Assembly (NCBI RefSeq): GCF_900044055.2
Contig: NZ_FCOX02000068.1
Span: 1 to 34,140 of the forward strand
Direction of reading: 5' to 3'
Length of the DNA: 34,140 bases
Source of the DNA: Caballeronia calidae
GTDB lineage: Bacteria; Pseudomonadota; Gammaproteobacteria; Burkholderiales; Burkholderiaceae
Shown: piece by piece, positions 17,669 to 25,720 of the stretch
Numbering within the stretch: the stretch's first letter is position 1
Layout of the letters: every line of letters begins with the position of its first letter
The notes under the pieces: generated by a model
The model's input: the letters and a program-made list of their open reading frames with translations, nothing else
Told to the model about the DNA's origin: nothing
Database searches by the model: none
Made by a program: the position numbers and the translations under genes

Positions 17669-17827
17669 TTAGTGACGCTTCTCGTAGTGGTCGCCCGTGC
17701 GCGAGTTCTTGTAGTGGCCGCCCTTGTGCGAAGAGCCGTGTCCGCCAGCATAGTGACCGCCACGAGCTTCCGCGATGACCGGAATGACGAACGACGCGCA
17801 GATCAGCGCGGCGATAAGTTTCTTCAT
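17669..17827 (-). CDS. Small secreted histidine/glycine-rich protein
   Basis: A 52-residue protein with a clear signal peptide (MKKLIAALICASFVIPVIA, cut near AEA) and a mature part rich in His, Gly and Lys (GGHYAGGHGSSHKGGHYKN). Such short exported proteins are frequent in Burkholderiaceae genomes and their function is unknown; metal binding by the histidines is possible. The start at 17827 has GGGGAAG six bases upstream, and the longer frame to 18010 lacks a signal peptide. It stands alone with its own terminator downstream. Confidence 0.75.
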   Translation of the reverse strand: MKKLIAALICASFVIPVIAEARGGHYAGGHGSSHKGGHYKNSRTGDHYEKRH

Positions 17828-17906
17828 TAATCTTCCCCTGTGAGCGATTGCGTCGCCGACAACGGCGACAGTATCAATGTCGGCACACCGCTGCATGACT
17901 TGATCC

Positions 17907-18146
17907 GTGGAAACCCGTCGATCACCCCACGGAATCCTGGAGTTCGCTGCGGTGCTGCCGCAAAAGGTGAGCTTTTCCGGGATGGCTTCGACCGACCTTG
18001 TCGAGGCCATCGGTGTCGCACTCGAGGCTTTTTTGTCGCTCGGCGTTGCACAGGTGAACGAGAAAGAACCGCCGCCGTTCGAATTCGAGCATGCGAGTAA
18101 TGATCCCGCCGGTCAAGAAATCGGGCCCCGGCATGATGGTGAGTAG
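17907..18146 (+). CDS. Possible 79-residue hypothetical protein
   Basis: A GTG-started frame directly after an in-frame stop. Codons mostly end in G or C and the central part (GMASTDLVEAIGVALEAFLS) reads like an amphipathic helix, so it could be real, or part of an older gene. No good ribosome site is seen and I recognise no family. A minus-strand frame across the same bases (17922-18167) is also open, so the strand is uncertain. Confidence 0.3.
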   Translation: METRRSPHGILEFAAVLPQKVSFSGMASTDLVEAIGVALEAFLSLGVAQVNEKEPPPFEFEHASNDPAGQEIGPRHDGE

Positions 18147-18293
18147 AGCACCTGGACGTCGAAGCACGCAAGCTGCACCTCGGCAACCAAAAACCGGCGA
18201 AATTCGCTATTGTCTATCGAATTTATAAAACGATGCGTTTTGACTATCTACACTATATCTTGTGCTTGATTCGTCATTCACGTCCAAGTATTG

Positions 18294-18323
18294 TGGACAT
18301 TTCCTCAGATCTGTGCTTATATA
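18294..18323 (+). promoter_or_regulatory. Sigma-70 type promoter of the caspase-helicase locus
   Basis: TGGACA (five of six with TTGACA), an 18-base spacer and TATATA lie in a noticeably A/T-richer stretch. Transcription would begin near 18330, upstream of the 54-codon gene, which argues for the start of that gene at 18396 rather than 18291. Confidence 0.5.
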
Positions 18324-18395
18324 CAGTGCCAAACGAGCGAACGCCTGACTCCGCTTAGCGCGGTTCACCGAGAAACTTTTTTTCGAGATACGACG

Positions 18396-18560
18396 ATGAT
18401 GAAGTTGCCGATCTTTGTGTTGCCTGCAGGCAAAGGGCGAGGCCTCCAGGCCCCGACGAGAACCGTTCACGGCGGAGTGACTGGCCAAAAAATGCAGCCC
18501 ATCACTCGTGGAGCTAGTAATTCGAATGGCGATAAGCAAGGCGGCGGTAAGTCGAAATAG
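18396..18560 (+). CDS. 54-residue glycine/lysine-rich peptide, first gene of the putative system
   Basis: No family recognised. The peptide begins MMKLPIFVLPAGKGRG, continues with a central TVHGGVTGQKMQPITRG, and ends in a polar Gly/Ser/Lys tail. The motif GVTGQKMQPI (residues 27-36) recurs twice in the tail of the next gene's product as GVTGMAMQKV and GLTGLPMQSV with different codons, which argues that the peptide is translated and that the motif matters. It lies downstream of a good promoter and ends 11 bp before the membrane-protein gene. The ribosome site is weak. There is no clear signal peptide or membrane helix. A role as regulator, antitoxin-like partner or substrate is speculation. 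Confidence 0.55.
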   Translation: MMKLPIFVLPAGKGRGLQAPTRTVHGGVTGQKMQPITRGASNSNGDKQGGGKSK

Positions 18561-18571
18561 CAGGCCGAGAG

Positions 18572-19228
18572 ATGTGCGAAGACCATTGTGAGTCCGCGGA
18601 CGACACCGCTGAGCGCAAACGCCTGTACGAGCGTAACCGGGACGATTTGTCGAAGCGCCAGATTTCGAACGCTGAGAATCTCGACAAGTCCATCCTGACG
18701 TATTCGGGTGCGGGTCTCGCTCTTTCGCTCGGTTTTTTGAAGGACTTCATTCCGATTCGTCAAGCTGAGTTCGCGTGGGCGCTATACGGCTCTTGGTTCT
18801 TCTTCACGTTGGCGATGGTGCTCGTTATTGCGTCCTACGTCTTGAGCTTGCGAGTCGTGACCTTGCAATTGGATAGAGCTGAGAGGTACTACCTTAAGTC
18901 AGAGGACGAAGCGTTCAACGAGCAGACGTGGTGGGATCATTGCGCGAACCACGTGAACCATTGGATGTCCGCTGCTGCATTCGCTATCGCCTTGATCTTC
19001 ACGACATTTTTTGTATCAACAAATCTTCGAGGCGCCAACGTGGCCGGGACAAACAAGCTTATCTACGACGGAGTAACGGGAATGGCGATGCAAAAAGTAC
19101 AGGGGCAGACGGGAACGGTGCAGCGTGGTTTGACTGGACTCCCGATGCAAAGTGTTAAACCCACTTTGCCGAGCAGTCCCGCGCCTGCAGCGCCGGCGAC
19201 AGGAAATACCAGCAAGAGTGGAGGCTAG
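18572..19228 (+). CDS. Three-helix membrane protein with a repeated-motif tail
   Basis: A 218-residue protein not assigned to a known family. Residues 1-38 are charged and helical (RKRLYERNRDDLSKRQ). Hydrophobic segments lie at about 40-60, 70-93 and 131-152, with a charged loop between the second and third. The tail (153-218) is rich in Gly, Pro, Ala and Ser and contains G-[VL]-T-G-x-x-M-Q-x-V at 167-176 and 186-195. By the positive-inside rule the N-terminus should be cytoplasmic and the tail outside, but this is uncertain. The helical segment plus short membrane bundle recalls small pore-type effectors of bacterial defence systems, by general shape only. It follows the 54-residue peptide gene by 11 bp and precedes the protease-helicase by 214 bp. 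Confidence 0.75.
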   Translation: MCEDHCESADDTAERKRLYERNRDDLSKRQISNAENLDKSILTYSGAGLALSLGFLKDFIPIRQAEFAWALYGSWFFFTLAMVLVIASYVLSLRVVTLQLDRAERYYLKSEDEAFNEQTWWDHCANHVNHWMSAAAFAIALIFTTFFVSTNLRGANVAGTNKLIYDGVTGMAMQKVQGQTGTVQRGLTGLPMQSVKPTLPSSPAPAAPATGNTSKSGG

Positions 19229-19307
19229 AAGCAGCGCACGTATGGATGGAGCTTAGTAGTTACATCGTGGGGCACTGTCGGGCGAAGCAGCTGATAAGTG
19301 CGCCGAA

Positions 19308-19331
19308 GCGGCCCGTTGAGACCGCCTTTTT
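19308..19331 (+). terminator. Weak terminator-like element
   Basis: GCGG, ten bases, CCGC and then CTTTTT lie in the 214-bp gap after the membrane-protein gene. The four-base stem is short, so termination would be partial at best. If it works, the protease-helicase gene would be a separate transcription unit. Confidence 0.25.
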
Positions 19332-19442
19332 CCGTGTAGCAGTTACGAAAGCGGAAGAAGAAGCCTTTTTCTTTCCGAATTCAGAAGCCGCGTGATCCAG
19401 TCGGGCCGCGTCCAACTCTCAAGAGGCGAAGAGGAGCCCATC

Positions 19443-22400
19443 ATGTCCATCAAAGGAATCTTCGTCGGCATCAACAAGCAACTCGATCCCAACATCGATG
19501 AGCTCACTGGAGCAGTGCGTGACGCTACAGCGCTTAATGCACTGTTTCTTGATTCTGTGCCCGGCTTCAGCGCAAAACTTCTGGTTGACGAACACGCTAC
19601 GAAAGATAACGTATCCGAGTCGATATTCGGTACATTAGCAAGTGCTGCGGATGATGACGTCATCGTTATAAGCTTTGCCGGGCATGGATCGCCCGATGGA
19701 GGAATCGCGGTTTATGACACGCTCTGCTCCGACTTGCCGGGTACCACGCTATCAATGGCAGAGCTTGGGGACGCCTTCAAGGCGACACGGGCGCGAGCCG
19801 TACTTTGTATCCTCGATTGCTGCTTCAGTGGACACGCGCCGGCTCGCGTCCTAGAGGTTCCTGCACAACCGAGGAGCGTCTTCGCACTCGAAGGTGTCGC
19901 TGGGGAAGGAAGGATTCTGCTCGCTGCATGCACCGCGCGCCAAGTTGCATGGGAGCAACCTGGAACTGGTCATGGGCTGCTCACGCATGCCGTGATTTCA
20001 GCGATGACAGCGAACACTATCGAGCAAGTCAGCTTTCCCGCAGTAGCGGATGAGATCGTACAGATCGCACGTGTTGAGGCTCACCGAATCGGCGTAACGC
20101 AGACACCCGTGTTCTTGGGCAGCATCCAAGGAGGACTTGTCTTTCCGCGACTCGAATTTGGCGCGAATTACAGAGCAGCCTTTCCGACGCACGCCGTTGA
20201 GCAGATGGCTGGGCCTTTTGAGCAGCTGCTTGATAGCGGCTTTCCGTCACCGATCGTGGACCAATGGGCTATACGGTTTCCGGGCGGACTCAACGCCTTA
20301 CAACTGCGCGCGGTCAACGACTATGGGGTTCTTGCGGGTCGTTCCCTCATGACCGTTGCACCGACGAGTTCGGGCAAAACGATGATCGGTGAGCTCGCCG
20401 CTGTCCAGTCCGTGATCGCGGGAAAGAAGGCCGTTTTCTTGCTCCCGTACCGTGCAATCGTCAACGAGAAGTTCGAGGAATTCAGCGAGCGGTACGGCGC
20501 TGCTGGGTTACGCGTTTTCCGCTGCACTGGCGATGCGACTGATTCCATCGGGGATGTGCTGGCCAGTCGCTACGATCTGGGCTTCTTTACATATGAGATG
20601 TTTCTGAATCTCGTCCTCGGCGCCCCGCATCTTCTCAATCGGATCGGGCTCGTGGTGGTCGATGAAGCACAATTCATCACGGATCCTCGCAGAGGCATCA
20701 CCGTCGAGCTAATCCTGGCGTTCCTCCTGAGAGCGCGCGTTCAAGATATTCGCCCGCAACTGATTCTCTTGTCCGCCGTCATAGGTCGCCTCAATGGTTT
20801 TGATCAGTGGCTCGACATTCCGGTGCTTCTTTCACGGGAGCGTCCGGTACCTTTGATTGAAGGCGTCCTCGACCGGCATGGGACATTTCAGTACCGCGAC
20901 GTTGATGGCATGACCAAAGTTGACGCGATTCTGTCGCCGCACAGCATCCGCGTACGCAAAGAGAAGCCCGGCTCACAAGACGTCATCGTTCCGCTGGCGC
21001 AAAAGCTTGTTGCCGCTAACGAGAAGCTCATCGTCTTCCGGAATCAGCGCGGGAAAGCTCAAGGGTGTGCTCGATACCTCGCCGACGAGTTAGGAAAAGG
21101 GCCTGCTACAGCGACCCTCAACGCGCTGCCAGCACAAGATCTTACCTCGGCCTCTCGTGACCTGCGGCGGTGCTTGAGCGGCGGCACGGCGTTTCACAGT
21201 ACGAACCTGTTACGAGCGGAAAGAGAAGCAATTGAGCGCGGATTTCGGGATCCAAACGGCGGCATATGGGTCTTGGGGTCGACCACCACCCTGGCGGCGG
21301 GGATCAACACCCCGGCGTCGACCGTTATTCTCGCGGAGCAGGAGTTCCGTGGTGAAGACGGGCGACCGTTCACCATTGCCGAATATAAAAATATGGCAGG
21401 CCGAGCTGGCCGGTTGGGTTTCAATGAAACCGGTAAGGCCATTATCCTTGTGGATACCCCGATTGAGAGGGCTCGACTATTCCGCCATTACGTTGAAGGG
21501 ACGCCGGAGGACGTGACGTCTTCGTTTGCTGAGGCTGCGCTGTCGACCTGGGTTCTTCGTCTGCTGAGCCAAGTTCGTGGAATTAAGGCGGCCGACATCC
21601 CGGCTTTGCTCGTAAACACTTTCGGCGGCTATGTGGCAGCTCGCGCGAATCCTACCTGGATTGCGATGGTCGAACCACGAATCGCGAGCTTGGTAGGACG
21701 TCTTTTGCAAACTGGGCTTGCCGAGCAAGAAGCCGACGACATCCTCCACCTGACGATTCTTGGACGAGCTGTCGGCGGCTCATCGCTCTCGTTCGAATCT
21801 GGACTGCGGTTGGTGGAGTTACTCCGCAGTGTGGATGTTGCGACGACACCTCCGTTGCACATCTTGGCACTTGTGCAGGTCCTGCAAGAGATGTCGGACA
21901 TTTACACGCCGCTCTTCACGCGAGGACGATCGGAAGCCACACGCGTCAACGATGTCATCGTCCGATACGGCCACACGATTCAGCGGGCACTGCAACGATT
22001 CGCAGCTGACGAGCATGAATTCTGGCGTCGATGCAAGCGTGCAGCTATTCTCTACGACTGGGTGGAGGGTGTTTCGGTCGATGCGATAGAGCAGCGCTAC
22101 ACGGTCAACCCCTTCGTTGGGGCGATCCGGTACGGCGACATCATGAGCATTGCGGATGGGGCGCGGTTCCATTTGCGCTCGGCACACCGCATTCTCGCCG
22201 CGCTGTTCCCCGAGCAACCGACATATCTCGAGGGAGTGGACGTCCTGCTCACTCGGCTTGAATTTGGGCTCCCAGAGTCTTGCCTGTCCCTTCGCAAGGT
22301 TAATGCTGCATTGACACGTGGGCAGTGCTTTGCGCTGGCACAGGCGGGAGCCCAGACGCCCGAAGCCGTGCTCGGGATGACCGATGACGCGCTTGCAGCT

Positions 22401-22460
22401 TGCGTCGGCGATGCCATGCTGCAGCGTCTTCGTTCGATTCATGCCGAAGTGTCGGTCTAA
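19443..22460 (+). CDS. Caspase-like protease fused to a Ski2/Hel308-like helicase
   Basis: A 1005-residue fusion. Residues 1-240 are a peptidase C14 (caspase/metacaspase) domain: GIFVGIN at the start, catalytic His81 in ISFAGHG, and catalytic Cys127 in LDCCFSG. Residues about 280-750 are an SF2 helicase: the Q-like LNALQLRAV, Walker A APTSSGKT (306-313), a DEAQ box in VVVDEAQF (407-410), then STTTLAAGINTPA and NMAGRAGR for motifs V and VI. The long helical C-terminus ends in a helix-hairpin-helix-like segment (about 960-1000). All catalytic residues seem intact. The start at 19443 has GAGG upstream and begins the caspase fold; the frame from 19392 adds 17 unrelated residues. The architecture suggests nucleic-acid sensing by the helicase coupled to proteolysis, as in defence or programmed cell death. 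That role is inferred. Confidence 0.92.
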   Translation: MSIKGIFVGINKQLDPNIDELTGAVRDATALNALFLDSVPGFSAKLLVDEHATKDNVSESIFGTLASAADDDVIVISFAGHGSPDGGIAVYDTLCSDLPGTTLSMAELGDAFKATRARAVLCILDCCFSGHAPARVLEVPAQPRSVFALEGVAGEGRILLAACTARQVAWEQPGTGHGLLTHAVISAMTANTIEQVSFPAVADEIVQIARVEAHRIGVTQTPVFLGSIQGGLVFPRLEFGANYRAAFPTHAVEQMAGPFEQLLDSGFPSPIVDQWAIRFPGGLNALQLRAVNDYGVLAGRSLMTVAPTSSGKTMIGELAAVQSVIAGKKAVFLLPYRAIVNEKFEEFSERYGAAGLRVFRCTGDATDSIGDVLASRYDLGFFTYEMFLNLVLGAPHLLNRIGLVVVDEAQFITDPRRGITVELILAFLLRARVQDIRPQLILLSAVIGRLNGFDQWLDIPVLLSRERPVPLIEGVLDRHGTFQYRDVDGMTKVDAILSPHSIRVRKEKPGSQDVIVPLAQKLVAANEKLIVFRNQRGKAQGCARYLADELGKGPATATLNALPAQDLTSASRDLRRCLSGGTAFHSTNLLRAEREAIERGFRDPNGGIWVLGSTTTLAAGINTPASTVILAEQEFRGEDGRPFTIAEYKNMAGRAGRLGFNETGKAIILVDTPIERARLFRHYVEGTPEDVTSSFAEAALSTWVLRLLSQVRGIKAADIPALLVNTFGGYVAARANPTWIAMVEPRIASLVGRLLQTGLAEQEADDILHLTILGRAVGGSSLSFESGLRLVELLRSVDVATTPPLHILALVQVLQEMSDIYTPLFTRGRSEATRVNDVIVRYGHTIQRALQRFAADEHEFWRRCKRAAILYDWVEGVSVDAIEQRYTVNPFVGAIRYGDIMSIADGARFHLRSAHRILAALFPEQPTYLEGVDVLLTRLEFGLPESCLSLRKVNAALTRGQCFALAQAGAQTPEAVLGMTDDALAACVGDAMLQRLRSIHAEVSV

Positions 22461-22597
22461 GATGAAAAGCGACTTGTCCGGACGGCGCGCCGATTTTCTG
22501 CCAGCCGCGTGTTGCAGCAGTTGACCGCTCAAAAAGTCGAACCATTCGCAACCTTGACGCTGGCCGCTTACAGGGCGGAAAACTGAAACTGTCACAA

Positions 22598-23866
22598 ATG
22601 GCTAAAAATCCGAAAGAGACTGTCTTCGAGACGACATTCGCGCAATACACGACAGAAATAGTGTTGGGCGAGGGTGGTGCGGGCCGAGTTTTCCGAGTGA
22701 AGGATGAGGAAGGCAACGCTTTCGCGCTTAAGCTGTTGCATGGTCAAGGAGTGACTCGCGACAAGCGCCGACGATTCAAGAACGAGATTGGTTTCCTGCA
22801 AAACACCCGGCATGACAATGTAGTGCGCGTGCTGGATCACGGAGTGCAGTCGGACGGAAAGGAAAACGCGCCTTTCTACATTATGGACATGTACGATGGG
22901 AGCCTTCGATCGCTCATGGAGCAACGCAATGGCGTGCCCGCGGCGGAGGTATTGTCTCTATTCAGTCAGATTCTCGACGGCGTGGAAGCAGCGCATCTGA
23001 AGAGAGTCGTGCATCGCGACCTGAAGCCCGAGAACGTTCTTTACCGTTCGGCGACCGGGCGACTCGCGGTCGCCGATTTTGGCGTCGCCCGGTTTAGTGC
23101 TGAGGACTTGCTCACTGCGGTCGAGACAAAGCCGACGACTCGCTTGGCCAACTTCCTGTACGCCGCACCGGAACAACGAGTACGCGGGCGGGAAGTCAAT
23201 GTTCCATCGGACATATACGCCCTTGGACTAATGCTGAACGAGATGTTCACCGGCCAAGTTCCGCACGGTACTGACTATCGAAAAATTGGAGAAGCTGCGG
23301 CGGAATTCGCATGGCTCGATCCGATTGTCGAATCGATGCTCCGTCAAGACCCGGCAAAACGTCCATCGTCGATCGATGCGCTCAAGCGTGAGATTCAATT
23401 TCAGAACAGTGCGTTCGTTGGTCGCCAGAAGATCAGCCAGATTGATCAGACGGTCGTTCACGTAGACAAACTCGATGATCCGATTGTCGCGAAAGGAATG
23501 CAACTGACCGATGGGAAGTACGAGAACGGAGTCTTGAAGCTCCAATTGAGTCAGTCTGTCAACCAGACGTGGATAAATGCAATCAGGAATATGGGAAGCT
23601 ACTCGTCTGTTATGGGGAAGGGGCCGGAGAGCTTCAATTTCGCTGGCACCGAGGCGAGGATCGGCGCAAGGGAAAATGAAATTCCTGATATTGTTCAGAA
23701 TTTTAAAACCTGGCTTCCTAAGGGAACACAAGTTTACGCCCAGATGCTGCATAAGGAAGCCCAACAGCGGACTGCCGCAGAACGCGCAAATTTGGAGAAG
23801 CAGCGCAATGACGAAGAGGAAAAGCTGCGAATTCAAGATACCCTTAAAAAACTCTTCAGTTCCTGA
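22598..23866 (+). CDS. Hanks-type serine/threonine protein kinase
   Basis: A 422-residue cytosolic kinase. The glycine loop is GEGGAG (24-29), the ATP lysine is Lys45 in FALKLL, the helix-C glutamate is probably Glu63, the catalytic loop is HRDLKPEN (139-146), DFG is at 160-162 and AAPEQ follows, so the kinase should be active. The C-terminal ~150 residues are not a recognised domain and end in a charged coiled-coil stretch (about 365-415). There are no membrane helix or PASTA repeats. It lies 137 bp after the protease-helicase on the same strand. Stand-alone kinases of this type occur in several bacterial defence systems, where they phosphorylate host targets or partner proteins. Here the protease-helicase or the membrane protein would be natural partners, by position only. 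The start has no strong ribosome site. Confidence 0.93.
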   Translation: MAKNPKETVFETTFAQYTTEIVLGEGGAGRVFRVKDEEGNAFALKLLHGQGVTRDKRRRFKNEIGFLQNTRHDNVVRVLDHGVQSDGKENAPFYIMDMYDGSLRSLMEQRNGVPAAEVLSLFSQILDGVEAAHLKRVVHRDLKPENVLYRSATGRLAVADFGVARFSAEDLLTAVETKPTTRLANFLYAAPEQRVRGREVNVPSDIYALGLMLNEMFTGQVPHGTDYRKIGEAAAEFAWLDPIVESMLRQDPAKRPSSIDALKREIQFQNSAFVGRQKISQIDQTVVHVDKLDDPIVAKGMQLTDGKYENGVLKLQLSQSVNQTWINAIRNMGSYSSVMGKGPESFNFAGTEARIGARENEIPDIVQNFKTWLPKGTQVYAQMLHKEAQQRTAAERANLEKQRNDEEEKLRIQDTLKKLFSS

Positions 23867-24232
23867 AGTCACGGAACTCAGTCCAAGGTGGTGAGTATTG
23901 TTGAGCAGTACGGGTTCTTTCCTATTCTGGCTGCCGAACCAGCGATCGACGAGGATCTTCGGTGAGCGGCCGTTCCAAGCGTTCAATATTCCAAGAGGGA
24001 TGCCGATCCCTGTGCCGAGTCGTCAACCTTTCCACGACTAAGTGAAAGTTCACGCCGTGGCGGCGGAGTCCACTGTCTAACGCCCAGCGATCGTCACAGC
24101 ACTCAAGCGCGCTAGACATTGAGCGCTGTTCGCTCAGCTCTTCGGCGGAACTGTCGTGCTTTGTCCCTGTTCAAAGGGACTTATGGGCCTAGGTGTGGCA
24201 TAGTGCTACCACAAATTTCTTGAGGAGCAGCC
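23867..24232. other. Intergenic stretch with a hairpin upstream of the H-NS-like gene
   Basis: No intact gene is seen; a minus frame of 65 codons (23922-24119) is open but unrecognised. GTCCCT, six bases, AGGGAC (24163-24180) forms a hairpin about 50 bp before the next start codon. It is not followed by a strong T-run and may be an operator or a leader structure for the H-NS-like gene. Confidence 0.4.
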
Positions 24233-25195
24233 ATGGCCACGTTGAAAGACATTCAGTCCAAAATATCTAAGCTTCAGGCCCAAGCAGAAGCCCTTGCGAA
24301 GAAGCAAACATCGGGCGTAGTAGAGAAGATTCACGAATTGCTTGAAAAGCACGGACTTACGCTCTCCGACATTGAAGAGAGTTTGCGGAATACGAGTCGT
24401 GGTCGCAAGGCAGGTACTCAGAATTCCGCAAAGAATGCGCCCGGCGCGGCGAAATATCGGGACCCGAAAACTGGAGCGACCTGGACCGGCCATGGACGCG
24501 CGCCAGCTTGGATCGCGAACGCCAAGGATCGTAGCAAGTTCCTTGTCGATGGTGATAAGGTCGTGACGCTGTCGCCAGCGAAGAAGGAGCCGAAGGCCGG
24601 CAACTATGTGCGTGGTCCCCAAGAACCAAAATATCGTGACCCACAAAGTGGTGCGACGTGGAGCGGCCGAGGAAAGGCGCCCGCATGGCTTGCGTCAGCC
24701 GCGGACCGTACGGCGTTTCTGATCAACGCGTCGGGTGCGGCCTCTTCGGAATCAACGAAACCTGCTGCGAAAAAGGCGACGGCGAAGAAGGCAGCAACGA
24801 AGAAGGCGACGGCGAAGAATACGGCGACGAAAAAGACGGCGGCGAAGAAAGCGGTAGTCAAGAAGGCGCCGACGCAAAAGTCGGCAGCCAAGAAGGCAGC
24901 CACCAAGACAGCGGCGACAAAGAAAACGACGGCCAAGAAGGTTGCGGCGAAGAAAGGTGCTGCAAAAACGGCAGCTGCAAAGAAGGCGCCGGCTCAAACC
25001 GCTGCGACTGCGACCAGCGAGGCTCCGGCGACGACTGCTCCCGTGAAGAGAGCGGCGACCAAGAAAGCGGCAGCAAAGAAGGGCAGCGCAAGGAAAGTGG
25101 CCGTCAAGAAGGTATCTCAAGCACCGGAGAGCGCGCCGCTGGTATCCAGTCCGAAACCGGAAGCCGGGGAGAGCGGTACGTCGGAAACGGCATAA
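24233..25195 (+). CDS. H-NS family nucleoid protein with two DNA-binding domains and a histone H1-like tail
   Basis: A 320-residue protein. Residues 1-50 form the H-NS oligomerisation coiled coil (LKDIQSKISKLQAQAEALAK). Two copies of the C-terminal DNA-binding domain follow, at 73-105 (KYRDPKTGATWTGHGRAPAW) and 132-164 (KYRDPQSGATWSGRGKAPAW). The remaining ~150 residues are an alanine/lysine tail of AAKK/ATKK repeats. H-NS proteins silence A/T-rich, often foreign, DNA; a double domain and polycationic tail should bind more tightly and bridge or compact DNA. Tailed H-NS variants are known in Burkholderiaceae, but the duplication is less usual. The start has GAGGAG ahead of it. Lying between two putative defence units, it may silence them (inference). 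The antisense open frames across the tail are artefacts of the repeats. Confidence 0.92.
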   Translation: MATLKDIQSKISKLQAQAEALAKKQTSGVVEKIHELLEKHGLTLSDIEESLRNTSRGRKAGTQNSAKNAPGAAKYRDPKTGATWTGHGRAPAWIANAKDRSKFLVDGDKVVTLSPAKKEPKAGNYVRGPQEPKYRDPQSGATWSGRGKAPAWLASAADRTAFLINASGAASSESTKPAAKKATAKKAATKKATAKNTATKKTAAKKAVVKKAPTQKSAAKKAATKTAATKKTTAKKVAAKKGAAKTAAAKKAPAQTAATATSEAPATTAPVKRAATKKAAAKKGSARKVAVKKVSQAPESAPLVSSPKPEAGESGTSETA

Positions 25196-25207
25196 TTCAA
25201 CGTGACT

Positions 25208-25232
25208 CGTCAGAAGGCAGCGTCTTCTGACG
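25208..25232 (+). terminator. Hairpin after the H-NS-like gene, probable terminator
   Basis: CGTCAGAAG, a seven-base loop and CTTCTGACG form a perfect 9-bp stem 12 bp after the stop codon. There is no T-run, so intrinsic termination may be inefficient. Confidence 0.5.
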
Positions 25233-25513
25233 CTCTCGCGGCAATTGTCGTTCCAGTCATAACGATCACGGCGCTGCAGTTTCCGGCCACCTGGAGATCA
25301 ACCCGCGCCCGGGTGGCATACATGAGGGACAGTTTTCTGTCCGCGTAATGGGACGGCGACGTTTGTGCTGATGCAGCGGGCGAAGCGCGCCGTCATGCAC
25401 GTCAGCGAGCGGATCACCGGCGCGATCAATACTGGCAGCAGCGTATGTGAACATGGCGCAGGTCTGGGTTGAAGGGTATTCGGAACTTCGTGTGGAAACT
25501 GCTTCACACGTAA

Positions 25514-25720
25514 GCCAGCCTCTCGGGACCGAAAGGTGTCGCAGGTCTTGGAATAAGGGTCTGGCGATGTGAGGTTTGCGGTCCAAAAGAAGACCACGAC
25601 GTCAACGCAGCAAAGAACGTCCTCAACACGGGGATGCATCTCCGATGCCGCAGGCACGAGACTGCAAGACGGACACTTCTCCGACAGTTTCGCGGCCGGG
25701 CGTGGCCGTCTTGCAGAAGG
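25514..25720 (+). pseudogene. 3' remnant of an IS200/IS605-type tnpB gene
   Basis: The frame after a TAA at 25511 reads SGPKGVAGLGIRVWRCEVCG and then DHDVNAAKNVLNTG, the end of TnpB proteins: part of the zinc finger and the last RuvC aspartate in the D-x-D-x-N-A-A context. TnpB is the RNA-guided nuclease of these elements. Everything upstream, including the other RuvC residues and the first Cys pair, is missing or out of frame, so no nuclease is made. In complete elements the 3' end of this gene overlaps the guide (omega) RNA. Confidence 0.8.

Noticed and set aside
18572..19228. Bacterial gasdermin as the protease's target
   Set aside because: Gasdermins are mostly beta-sheet without preformed membrane helices; this protein has three hydrophobic helices and a Pro/Ser/Ala tail.
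24604..25230. Long open frames on both strands across the H-NS-like tail
   Set aside because: They are shadows of the AAKK-type repeats, giving low-complexity translations (for example runs of Phe/Val/Ala or Gly/Glu).
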